Shown here one piece after another: positions 25,767 through 32,926 of a stretch of 64,000 bases of DNA. The DNA is from Kitasatospora sp. MAP5-34 (GTDB lineage Bacteria; Actinomycetota; Actinomycetes; Streptomycetales; Streptomycetaceae). The notes beneath the pieces were generated by a model. It was not told where the DNA came from and made no database searches. It was given only the letters and a program-made list of their open reading frames with translations. Numbering within the stretch: the stretch's first letter is position 1; each line of letters begins with the position of its first letter. A program made the translations under genes and the position numbers. The stretch lies in the NCBI RefSeq assembly GCF_029894335.1, contig NZ_JARXZC010000025.1, forward strand, positions 44,144 to 108,143, in the 5' to 3' direction.

Positions 25767-25827
25767 CCACTTGGCCGACCGTTCGGTTGGCCGCTCGCCT
25801 GACCATTTGGCCGGCCGCTCGGCCGAC
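25756..25827 (+). repeat. 36-bp imperfect tandem duplication over the ABC-F stop codon
   Basis: Units start at 25756 and 25792, each beginning CGCTCGCCTGACCA and continuing with TTGGCCG..., so the last codons and TGA of the gene are copied once downstream. Further partial echoes (CGCGTGGCTGA, GTTCGGCTGA) follow to about 25850. Confidence 0.7.
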
Positions 25828-26187
25828 CGCGTGGCTGAGTGTTCGGCTGACATCCGCCGCGCTGCGGTAGACACGGAATCAGCTGTTCGCCGTAGAAAAT
25901 CTCATCCTCGGCAGAGATCGGGAATGGGAGACTCGGAGATTCCGTTTAAGACGATCCACTGCCGCCCCGCCGCACTTTTGCGGTCGGGGCGGCTGTGCTG
26001 ATCAGCTCTTTCGTCCGAACCGGCCTGTTGGGCCGGGGGCGCGTGGCTCAGAGTGAGCGCTCTTGTGCACTGCGAACACCACCGGCAGACTGCGCTTTCC
26101 CGGTATCGACCTTGTCGAATGGGTGGCCAGGACGCTGGCTATGGGTGATCATGGGAATCTGACCGAGCAAGCTATGAGGAGGCACGG
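25767..26187. other. Spacer between ABC-F and HTH genes
   Basis: 421 nt: tandem repeats at the left, a GC-rich hairpin at 25961-25993, and an AT-richer part before the RBS of the HTH gene. No gene larger than an sRNA is supported. Confidence 0.5.
25961..25993 (+). terminator. Strong hairpin in the ABC-F/HTH spacer
   Basis: Arms GCCGCCCCG (25961-25969) and CGGGGCGGC (25985-25993) with an inner CGC/GCG pair and an ACTTTT loop. It lies about 195 nt after the ABC-F stop, so it may end the ABC-F transcript or a small RNA encoded in the spacer. Confidence 0.55.
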
Positions 26188-26421
26188 GTGGCCGAGACTC
26201 TGAAAAAGGGCAGCCGGGTGACCGGTGCCGCGCGTGAGAAGCTCGCGGCCGATCTGAAGAAGAAATACGACTCCGGGGCGAGCATTCGCGCGCTGGCGGA
26301 GGAGACCGGTCGCTCCTATGGCTTCGTACACCGCATGCTGAGCGAGTCCGGAGTGATCCTCCGGGGCCGCGGCGGTGCCACGCGGGGCAAGAACAAGGCT
26401 ACTGCGGGAGCGGGTTCCTGA
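26188..26421 (+). CDS. Small helix-turn-helix protein conserved in actinobacteria
   Basis: 77 residues, Lys/Arg-rich, with a central helix-turn-helix: SIRALAEETGRSYGFVHRMLSESG at about 32-55. The C-terminus GRGGATRGKNK is basic and likely contacts DNA. GTG start with AGGAGG at ideal spacing. Single-domain proteins of this type are widespread in streptomycetes and treated as nucleoid or regulatory proteins; no specific role can be given. Single gene. Confidence 0.85.
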   Translation: MAETLKKGSRVTGAAREKLAADLKKKYDSGASIRALAEETGRSYGFVHRMLSESGVILRGRGGATRGKNKATAGAGS

Positions 26422-26618
26422 CAGGCCATCACGCCGGCGGGCGGTCCGATCCGAGAGCAGATCCTACCTGGTCGCGGTCGCCCCACGCCGGTCCCTGCTC
26501 CTGATGCGCGGCGTACTCGACCCCCACGACACGTCACACCCACGGCGCGTGAGAGTGCGCGGTAGCAGAGCAGTCAGCAGCTTGGATCAACGGCTTCTTG
26601 CACCACCAGCTCCAGACG

Positions 26619-26650
26619 GATCGGCGGCCGGGACACCCGGACCGCCGATC
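26619..26650 (+). terminator. Hairpin followed by a T-rich stretch
   Basis: GATCGGCGG plus CCGGG pair with CCCGG and CCGCCGATC around an ACA loop; GTCGTTTTCC follows. An intrinsic-terminator look, about 200 nt after the HTH gene. Confidence 0.6.
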
Positions 26651-26721
26651 GTCGTTTTCCGGGGCCGTGCTCCTGGGGTCCTGTCCGGGGGTGGCCCTGT
26701 CCAGTCGGGGCCCGGTTTTGT

Positions 26722-26742
26722 TACTCTCCAGTAGCTCTACTG
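26722..26742. promoter_or_regulatory. Operator-like inverted repeats before enoyl-CoA hydratase
   Basis: CAGTAG-CT-CTACTG (26729-26742), with a further TACT at 26722, gives alternating TACT/AGTA/TACT half sites. The cluster is 20-40 nt upstream of the gene start and would overlap the promoter. A TetR-type fatty-acid regulator is a plausible ligand (inference). Confidence 0.45.
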
Positions 26743-26764
26743 CCCCTCTGCTGGAGGTACCGCT

Positions 26765-27565
26765 ATGACCGCCCTCGAAACCGACGCCCAGTCCTGGGAG
26801 CAGGCCGGCGTCCGTCTCGAAATCGACGGCGACACCGCCACGGTGACGCTCTGCCGTCCGAAGCAGCGCAACGCCCAGTCCCCGGCGATGTGGCGCGCGC
26901 TGGCCGCCGTCGGGCAGGAGTTGCCAGGGACGGTACGGGTCGTGGTGCTGCGGGCCGAGGGCGTCTCGTTCTCGGCCGGGCTGGACCGGGCGATGTTCAG
27001 CCCGGAGGGTATCCCCGGTGAGCCCAACTTCCTGCAGCTCGCCGCCGCCGAGGACAAGGAGCTGGACGACGCCATCGCCGGCTTCCAGGAGGCGTTCACC
27101 TGGTGGCGCCGCCCCGACCTGATCAGCATCGCGGCCGTTCAGGGCCACGCCGTCGGCGCCGGCTTCCAGCTCGCCCTCGGCTGCGACCTCCGGGTGGTCG
27201 CGGACGATGTGCAGTTCTCCATGAAGGAGACCTCGCTCGGTCTGGTCCCCGACCTCGCCGGGACCAAGCCGCTGACCGAACTGGTCGGCTACGCGCGGGC
27301 GTTGGAGATCTGCGCGACGGGCCGTTGGGTGGGGGCCGACGAGGCCGTCGCCACGGGCCTGGCCAACCTCGCCGTACCGGCCGCCGAGCTGGAGGCGACC
27401 GTGCGCGACCTCGCCGCAGCACTGCTGGCGGCTCCCCGCAACGCGGTGATCGAGACCAAGGCCCTGCTGCAGGGCGCCGGGGGGCGCTCGTACGACGAGC
27501 AGCGCTCGGCCGAACGGGCGGCGCAGGCGCGCCGACTGCGCGACCTCGCCGGGATCGGCGACTAA
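26765..27565 (+). CDS. Enoyl-CoA hydratase/isomerase family protein
   Basis: Crotonase-fold enzyme of 266 residues acting on acyl-CoA thioesters. The CoA/oxyanion segments are visible: LRAEGVSFSAGLDRAMFS (about 61-78) and AVQGHAVGAGFQLALGCDLRVVADDVQFSMKETSLGLVPD (about 122-160), with Glu in KETSLGLVPD at the usual catalytic position. ATG 26765 is preceded by GGAGGT. It is a stand-alone gene, followed by a long perfect hairpin. Substrate unknown; probably fatty acid degradation. Confidence 0.92.
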   Translation: MTALETDAQSWEQAGVRLEIDGDTATVTLCRPKQRNAQSPAMWRALAAVGQELPGTVRVVVLRAEGVSFSAGLDRAMFSPEGIPGEPNFLQLAAAEDKELDDAIAGFQEAFTWWRRPDLISIAAVQGHAVGAGFQLALGCDLRVVADDVQFSMKETSLGLVPDLAGTKPLTELVGYARALEICATGRWVGADEAVATGLANLAVPAAELEATVRDLAAALLAAPRNAVIETKALLQGAGGRSYDEQRSAERAAQARRLRDLAGIGD

Positions 27566-27587
27566 CCGGGCCCGCCCGATCAGGATC

Positions 27588-27634
27588 GGGCAAGCAGAAG
27601 GGGCGCGAGGAACTCGCGCCCCTTCTGCTTGCCC
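27588..27634. terminator. 22-bp perfect terminator hairpin
   Basis: Arms at 27588-27609 and 27613-27634 are perfect complements with a GAA loop; the apex GGGGCGCGAG/CTCGCGCCCC resembles the arm of the dispersed element but lacks its middle part. Confidence 0.85.
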
Positions 27635-27733
27635 AGCTGCATCCGGCGGAGCCTGCCGCGCGGACTCCGTGGCGGAATGTCAGAGTTGGGATGGTTTGCG
27701 ATATAGCTGGACAGGACACCCCAGGAGATCACC

Positions 27734-28285
27734 GTGCCTGACACCCCGACGCCCGCCGACCTGCACAAGAACGACCCCCACCGGACCGACCCGCACCGCG
27801 AGGACCCGCACCGCGAGGACCCGCGCCGTGACGAGCAGCGCCGGTCGGCCCCCGCTCCCGCCGTCACGCCCCCGGCCGAGCGCGGCCGTACGGCCCTCGC
27901 GGTCGGCGTGGTCGAGAAGATCGCCGGGATGGCCGCCCGGGAGGTCTCCGGCATCCACGCGCTGGGCTCCGGCCTCGCCCGGACCTTCGGGGCGATGCGC
28001 GACCGGGTCCCGGGTGGTAAGTCCAGCATCGGGCGTGGCATCAAGGCGGAGGTGGGCGAGAAGCAGACCGCGATCGACATCGCCCTGGTGGTCGAGTACG
28101 GCGTGGTCATCCCGAAGCTCGCGGCGCAGGTACGGGAGAACATCATCGTGGCGGTCGAGCGGATGACCGGCCTCGAGGTGGTGGAGGTCAACATCGCCGT
28201 CAACGACGTCCACCTGCCCGACGAGCCGGACATCGACGAGGACGAAGAGACCGACTCCAGGGGCCAGCGCCCGAGGGTCCAGTAG
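27734..28285 (+). CDS. Asp23/Gls24 family envelope stress protein
   Basis: 183 residues. After a charged N-terminal tail with DPHRxD repeats, the Asp23 domain begins GRTALAVGVVEKIAGMAAREVSGIHAL and runs through ALVVEYGVVIPKLAAQVRENIIVAVERMTGLEVVEVNIAVNDVHL. Asp23 proteins are cytoplasmic and are tethered to the membrane by AmaP. GTG 27734 with AGGAG upstream. First gene of a five-gene operon ending with an AmaP-like protein. Confidence 0.9.
   Translation: MPDTPTPADLHKNDPHRTDPHREDPHREDPRRDEQRRSAPAPAVTPPAERGRTALAVGVVEKIAGMAAREVSGIHALGSGLARTFGAMRDRVPGGKSSIGRGIKAEVGEKQTAIDIALVVEYGVVIPKLAAQVRENIIVAVERMTGLEVVEVNIAVNDVHLPDEPDIDEDEETDSRGQRPRVQ
27773..27832 (+). repeat. Four 15-bp in-frame repeats in the Asp23 gene
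   Basis: Units at 27773, 27788, 27803 and 27818 follow GACCCGCACCGCGAG; units 2 and 3 are identical. They encode DPHRT/DPHRE/DPHRE/DPRRD. Confidence 0.8.
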
Positions 28286-28309
28286 GCCCACCCCGAAGAG
28301 GAGCAGCGG

Positions 28310-28501
28310 ATGAATCTTGCCCTGACGGGCCTGGTGGTCGGTATGGCCCTGGGCTTCGCCGGCTACTTCGGCGGGTTCGCCGCCTTCCTGCTGGTCGGGG
28401 TGCTCGGCGCGGTCGGCTTCGTGGTCGGCCGGCTGCTCGAGGGCGACATCGAGCTCAGCGAGCTGGTCGATCTGCTGCGCAACCGCGATCGGCGGCGTTG
28501 A
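28310..28501 (+). CDS. Small membrane protein (DUF2273-like) of the Asp23 operon
   Basis: 63 residues with two hydrophobic segments (LTGLVVGMALGFAGYFGGFAAFLLVGVLGAVGFVVG) and a charged C-terminus. DUF2273-type proteins accompany Asp23 and AmaP genes in Gram-positive bacteria and help anchor the Asp23 layer. ATG 28310 has GAGGAG upstream. Its stop codon overlaps the next start (TGATG). Confidence 0.82.
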   Translation: MNLALTGLVVGMALGFAGYFGGFAAFLLVGVLGAVGFVVGRLLEGDIELSELVDLLRNRDRRR

Positions 28502-28860
28502 TGCCGGCTGTCGCGGCCGTCGGCAGGCCGGCGGTGGCAGCCGCCGAGCGCGGCAGGTTGAACATCGCCGACCGGGTGCTCACCCGGATCGCCGGCCGGG
28601 TGGCCCGTGAGGCGCTGGCCGGCGCTTGGGTCGGCCGGACCGGGACGGGCGGTACGCCCCGGGTCTCGGTCTCGCCGTCGCACCACGGGGGTACTCGGCT
28701 CACGCTCGGCCTGGAGCTGCCCTTCCCGGCGGATCTGGCCGCGCTGGCCCGGCTGGCTCAGGTGGCCGTCACCGAGCAGCTGGCGGCCCTGACCGGCGCC
28801 GAGATCGTCGAGGTGACCGTGCTGATCGAGCGGCTGGTACCGGTGGAGGCCGAGCGGTGA
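28501..28860 (+). CDS. Second, shorter Asp23-like protein
   Basis: 119 residues. NIADRVLTRIAGRVAREALAGAW and TLGLELPFPADLAALARLAQVAVTEQLAALTGAEIVEVTVLIERL match the helix and strand pattern of the Asp23 domain without the N-terminal extension. ATG 28501 overlaps the preceding stop; its end overlaps the next start (GTGA). Presumably partners with the longer Asp23 protein. Confidence 0.75.
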   Translation: MPAVAAVGRPAVAAAERGRLNIADRVLTRIAGRVAREALAGAWVGRTGTGGTPRVSVSPSHHGGTRLTLGLELPFPADLAALARLAQVAVTEQLAALTGAEIVEVTVLIERLVPVEAER

Positions 28861-29423
28861 CCGCCGATCAGCTCGAGTCGCCACCGGAGGATGATCAGAT
28901 CATCAAGGGGCGGCGCCTGCGCTCGCCCCGGACCTTCGGCGCGGTACTGATCTCCACCGCCGTCCTGGTGGTCGCCGGCGGTCTGCTCTCCGACGTGGTC
29001 GCCGTCCGCACCGGGCACCGGGCCCGGCCCTGGCGGGCCGACCTCGCGCACCAGCTGGCGACGCGGCACCTGGACGATCCGTGGGTACGCCTCGGCGCGG
29101 GTGTCGCCGTGCTGCTCGGGCTCTGGTGCTGCCTGCTCGCCCTCACCCCGGGCCTGCGCCGCTGGCTCCCGCTCAGCCGCCCGGGCTCGGCGATCGACCG
29201 TGCGGGGGTGGCCGCCCTGCTCGCCCACCGGGCCGAGGAGTACCCCGGGGTGGCGTCCGTCAAGGTCCGGGTCGGGCAGGGGTCGACCAAGGTCACCCTC
29301 CAGGGCACCGCCGACCCGGCGGGCCTCGAGCGCGGACTGCGCGCCGAACTCGCCCGCATCCCCCTGGCCCTGCCGAACCGGCTCGACGTCCGCGCCCGCA
29401 GCGCGGGGAGGCGCCAGCGATGA
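28857..29423 (+). CDS. Membrane protein of the Asp23/AmaP operon (DUF6286-like)
   Basis: 188 residues with two hydrophobic segments (about 27-48 and 82-100), a hydrophilic C-terminal domain with KVRVGQGSTKVTLQGTADPAGLERGLRAEL. GTG 28857 overlaps the upstream stop and its TGA overlaps the ATG of the AmaP-like gene. The C-terminal part resembles the soluble domain of AmaP proteins. Function follows only from the operon: membrane attachment of envelope stress proteins. Confidence 0.78.
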   Translation: MTADQLESPPEDDQIIKGRRLRSPRTFGAVLISTAVLVVAGGLLSDVVAVRTGHRARPWRADLAHQLATRHLDDPWVRLGAGVAVLLGLWCCLLALTPGLRRWLPLSRPGSAIDRAGVAALLAHRAEEYPGVASVKVRVGQGSTKVTLQGTADPAGLERGLRAELARIPLALPNRLDVRARSAGRRQR

Positions 29424-30043
29424 GCCGATCCACCGTCAACCGGTCCATCCTGGCCGTCGCCGGTCTGCTGCTGCTCGGCGGCGGCCTGCTGGTGCTGGCC
29501 GGCTCCTTCGACCTGTACCGCAGGCTGCACCTGGGGATTCCGAGCTGGTTGCCGCTCGGCTCGCCGCACGAGCCCCTGGTCAGCACGGCCTCCCGTACCC
29601 GGTGGGACGACCGGGGCTGGTGGTGGCCGGTCGTGATCGCGGTGCTCTCGCTGGCCGTGGCCGCCGCCCTCTGGTGGCTCGCCGCCCAACTGCGCCGCAG
29701 CGGGCCCGGCACGGTCACACTGCCCACGCCGCCAGGGGCGGGCCCGGTGCTGCGCCTGCGCGGCCGGGCGCTGGAGGACGCGATCGAGACCGAGACCATC
29801 GCACTGCCCGAAGTCACCCGGATCCGGGTCCGCCTGCTGGGCAACCGCAGACGCCTGCTGCTTCGGGCCGCCGTCCGCATGCAGTCGAGCGGCACCCCCG
29901 CAGACCTGCTGGACGACTTCCACAGCGGCCCGCTGACCCACGCCCGAACCAGCCTGTCCCTCCCCGAACTGCCGTGCGAGCTGCGGCTTCAGGTGGCAGG
30001 CCGGAGCAGCGTGCGCACCCCGAAACCGCCCCGGGTGCTCTGA
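29420..30043 (+). CDS. AmaP-like membrane anchor of Asp23
   Basis: 207 residues: two membrane segments (SILAVAGLLLLGGGLLVLAGSF, about 9-30, and WWPVVIAVLSLAVAAALWWLA) followed by a cytoplasmic domain (RLRGRALEDAIETETIALPEVTRIRVRLLG). This matches the alkaline shock response membrane anchor family. Last gene of the overlapping five-gene operon. Confidence 0.85.
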   Translation: MSRSTVNRSILAVAGLLLLGGGLLVLAGSFDLYRRLHLGIPSWLPLGSPHEPLVSTASRTRWDDRGWWWPVVIAVLSLAVAAALWWLAAQLRRSGPGTVTLPTPPGAGPVLRLRGRALEDAIETETIALPEVTRIRVRLLGNRRRLLLRAAVRMQSSGTPADLLDDFHSGPLTHARTSLSLPELPCELRLQVAGRSSVRTPKPPRVL

Positions 30044-30100
30044 CCGACCGGTCTGCGCGGGCTCGTGTTCGACTCCCCGTGCGCCGTGGACCGGTGGGCG

Positions 30101-30862
30101 TCAGAGCCCCCGGAGGGCTCCGCCGTCCACCGGGATCATGACGCCGGTCAGGTAGGAGGCGGCGGGGGAGAGCAGGAAGGCGGCCACCTTGCCGAACTCC
30201 TCCGGGGTGCCGTAGCGGCCGAGGGGGATCTTGGCGTTCGCACGGGCTCGGGAGGCGGCTGCGTCGCCGCCCAGGGCGTCGAGTTCGCGGACCCGGTCGG
30301 TGTCGATGCGGGCGGGGAGCAGGCCGATCACACGGATGCCGCGTGGTCCGAGTTCGTCGGCGAGGGACTTGGCGGCCATCGCGAGGCCCGGCCGGAGGCC
30401 GTTGGAGATGCCGAGTCCGCCGATCGGCTCGCGGACCGAGCCGGAGAGCACGAATCCGATCACGCCGCCCTCGCCGAGCGCGGCGGCGGCCGTGCGGGCG
30501 ATCCGGAGCGCTCCGAGGAAGACCGACTCGAACGCGGTGCGCCAGGCGTCCTCCTCGGCGGTCAGTACCGGTCCGGCGGCCGGGCCGCCGACGCTGATCA
30601 GCACGCCGTCGAACCGCCCGAACCGTTCCCGGGCCGCCGCGATGAGCAGTTCGGCGCTCGCCGGGTCGGCGTTGTCCGCGACCACCCCGTGCGCCTGCTC
30701 CGGCCCGCCCAGTTCGGCGACGGCGGCCGCCACCGACTCCTTGCTGCGCCCGCTGAGCACCACCCGGGCGCCGTCCGCGACCAACTCCCGTGCGGAGGCC
30801 AGTCCCAGCCCACGGGTGGCGCCGGTTACCACGTACACCTTCTGCTGCAGTCCGAGATCCAT
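30101..30862 (-). CDS. SDR family oxidoreductase
   Basis: 253-residue Rossmann-fold short-chain dehydrogenase. Cofactor motif TGATRGLGLASA (about 13-24) and the C-terminal YLTGVMIPVDGGALRG are standard. At the place of the catalytic YxxxK the sequence reads SNGLRPGLAMAAKSLADEL, so the usual Tyr is not evident; function could be altered. ATG 30862 chosen over the longer reading. It lies just downstream of SURF1 on the same strand (38 nt), perhaps co-transcribed. Confidence 0.85.
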   Translation of the reverse strand: MDLGLQQKVYVVTGATRGLGLASARELVADGARVVLSGRSKESVAAAVAELGGPEQAHGVVADNADPASAELLIAAARERFGRFDGVLISVGGPAAGPVLTAEEDAWRTAFESVFLGALRIARTAAAALGEGGVIGFVLSGSVREPIGGLGISNGLRPGLAMAAKSLADELGPRGIRVIGLLPARIDTDRVRELDALGGDAAASRARANAKIPLGRYGTPEEFGKVAAFLLSPAASYLTGVMIPVDGGALRGL

Positions 30863-30900
30863 GGGCCCATCCTGCCCGGTCGGGAAGCAGCCGGTCGGGC

Positions 30901-31692
30901 TTACGCGGGTACGAGTTCCGGTTCGGGCCGCTTCTTCACGGCCGCGAGGTCCTTCGCCTCGCGGCGGGCGAGCACCACCAGGCCCACCGGGACCAGGGCG
31001 GTGAACAGCCACCACTGGACGGCGTACGCCATGTGCGGGCCGATGTCGGAGTGTTCGGGCTCGCCGAGCACCTCGGGGGATGCGCCGGAGGGCGGGACGG
31101 TGGAGGCCATCTCCAGGTAGCCGCCGAGGAAGGTGGTGCCGATCCGCTGGGCCGCCTGTTCGCTGTTGATCAGCTTGAACTGCCGGTCGGGCAGCCCGCC
31201 CCGGTCCGGGATGCCGCTGTTGGCGTGGGTCTCGTCGGCGCGCAGCCGGCCCGTCACGGTGATCTGACCGCTCGGCGGCGCCGGGGGGTTCGGGTAGCTG
31301 ATGGTGTCGCCGGGGGAGTCGACCCAGCCCCGGTTCACCAGTACGTCACCCTTGCCGTCCGCCAGCTTGAGCGGGGTGATGACGAAGTACCCGATGCTGC
31401 TGCCGCCCGGCTCGGTCCGGCTGCGGATCACGAACTCGTCCGCGACGTCGAACTGCCCGGTGGCCGTCACGGCCTTCCAGGTGATGTCCGTGGGCACGGT
31501 GCGGCCGGGCACGGTGAGTGAGTCGAACGCGACGGGCGTGGCGGTCAGGTTCTGCGCGATGAGCTGATTGCGCGCGACCCGGGCTTCGTGGCGGTGGAGC
31601 TGCCAGAAGCCCAGCCGGATCATCGCGGGAATCAGCAACAGGCCGATCAGTGTGATGATCGCCCAGCGCCAGGAGAGCAGAAAACGGTACAC
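30901..31692 (-). CDS. SURF1 family cytochrome oxidase assembly protein
   Basis: 263 residues with two membrane segments, WAIITLIGLLLIPAMIRLGFWQL near the N-terminus and MAYAVQWWLFTALVPVGLVVLA near the C-terminus. Between them are the conserved SURF1 strands VLVNRGWVD and TVTGRL. SURF1 assists maturation of the aa3-type terminal oxidase. GTG start at 31692. Confidence 0.92.
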   Translation of the reverse strand: MYRFLLSWRWAIITLIGLLLIPAMIRLGFWQLHRHEARVARNQLIAQNLTATPVAFDSLTVPGRTVPTDITWKAVTATGQFDVADEFVIRSRTEPGGSSIGYFVITPLKLADGKGDVLVNRGWVDSPGDTISYPNPPAPPSGQITVTGRLRADETHANSGIPDRGGLPDRQFKLINSEQAAQRIGTTFLGGYLEMASTVPPSGASPEVLGEPEHSDIGPHMAYAVQWWLFTALVPVGLVVLARREAKDLAAVKKRPEPELVPA

Positions 31693-31723
31693 AACGGCAC
31701 GCTACGCCCACAGTCCTTCCGGA

Positions 31724-32719
31724 TCAGACACCGGGGTGTGCGGCGACCTCGCGGAGCAGCTGGAGGAAGGCGTCCTCGCCGACCACCGGCGTGCCGTACT
31801 CGCGTGCCTTGCGTGCCTTCCCGCTCCAGCTGTCGGGCTCGTTGGTGACCAGCAGGCTGGTGAGCCGGCTCACCGAGGAGGCGATGTGCAGGCCGGCCTC
31901 GGCCGCGCGGTCCTCCAGCAGCTCCCGGTCGGTCGCGGTGTCGCCGGTGATCGCCACCCGCATGCCCTGGCTCAGCGGGGTGCCGTCCACCCAGCGGCCC
32001 GGGTTCGGGTACGGGCAGGCCGGGCGCTTGCGGGCGGGCCGGTACGAGGAGCTCCAGGAGCCCCTGGCCGGCGCCGCCGAGCCGGTGTCCTCGCCGAGGT
32101 CGGTGACGGCCACGCAGTTGGTCAGCGGCAGCGGGATGCCCCCCTGCCGGGCCAGGTGCAGGCTCGGGCGGAACGCCTCGGCGAGCACCCGGGCGTCGTC
32201 CAGCGCGTTGTGCGCCTGGCGCTGCTGGACGCCGAAGTACTCGGCGAGGCTGGCCAGCTTGCCGTTGGGCAGCGGCAGGCCGAGGTCGCGGGAGAGCACC
32301 ATGGTGCAGAGCCGGAGCTCGACGGGGGCGCGCAGCCCGGCCCGGGAGTACTCGCGGGAGATCATGTTCCAGTCGAAGAGCGCGTTGTGCGCGACCATCA
32401 CCCGCCCCCGCAGCCGTTCGCCCAGCTCGTCGGCGATCTCGGGGAAGGTCGGCGCGCCCGCGAGGGCCGCGCTGGTGAGCCCGTGGATCCAGGTCGGCCC
32501 GGGATCGCGCTCGGGGTTCACCAGGGTGTACCAGTGGTCGGTGACCTCGCCGTGGGCGTCGAGCTGGTAGACACCGGCGGAGATGACGCGGTCGGTACGG
32601 CCGAGCCCGGTGGTCTCGACGTCGACCACGGCGAACCCCTGGCTGTGCTCGGGGCTGCGCTGCGCCGGGAGGGGCGCTGTCCGGGCGGAGTCGTCCCTCG
32701 GTGACTGGATCGCGTGCAT
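31724..32719 (-). CDS. DEDDh 3'-5' exonuclease with C-terminal BRCT domain
   Basis: 331 residues. Exonuclease motifs: Exo I FAVVDVETTGLG, Exo II VMVAHNALFDWNM, Exo III QAHNALDDARVL (DEDDh, with the His). The C-terminal section GMRVAITGDTATDRELLEDRAAEAG resembles a BRCT domain. Related to DNA polymerase III epsilon subunits but stand-alone. ATG 32719. Divergent from the alcohol dehydrogenase gene. Confidence 0.92.
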   Translation of the reverse strand: MHAIQSPRDDSARTAPLPAQRSPEHSQGFAVVDVETTGLGRTDRVISAGVYQLDAHGEVTDHWYTLVNPERDPGPTWIHGLTSAALAGAPTFPEIADELGERLRGRVMVAHNALFDWNMISREYSRAGLRAPVELRLCTMVLSRDLGLPLPNGKLASLAEYFGVQQRQAHNALDDARVLAEAFRPSLHLARQGGIPLPLTNCVAVTDLGEDTGSAAPARGSWSSSYRPARKRPACPYPNPGRWVDGTPLSQGMRVAITGDTATDRELLEDRAAEAGLHIASSVSRLTSLLVTNEPDSWSGKARKAREYGTPVVGEDAFLQLLREVAAHPGV

Positions 32720-32832
32720 GAAGAACCACTTTAAGGGCGGCCGCCCACAACGATGGCCGTCCGGGGCTTCGGCAGTGGCGTACGCGACATTTCGACAGGG
32801 AGTACGACGGCTGCCGGAATAGAGTGAGAAGC

Positions 32833-32876
32833 GAGATGGTCGTACTACCGGTCGAACTATCAGTTCGAGCCATCTC
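32833..32876. promoter_or_regulatory. Nested palindromes upstream of the alcohol dehydrogenase
   Basis: Inner perfect 7-3-7 repeat TCGAACT-ATC-AGTTCGA (32852-32868) inside outer arms GAGATGG (32833-32839) and CCATCTC (32870-32876). Centre about 67 nt before the ADH start. Likely operator for a regulator of the dehydrogenase; the regulator is not encoded adjacent. Confidence 0.55.
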
Positions 32877-32926
32877 CCCAGGTCACCGGTACCCATCCGG
32901 TGCCGGCTGCACGAAGGAAGACCCCC

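Larger units (their letters stand above)
26422..26764 (+). other. Spacer upstream of enoyl-CoA hydratase
   Basis: 343 nt without a supported gene. It holds a hairpin at 26619-26650 and an operator-like palindrome at 26729-26742. Confidence 0.55.
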
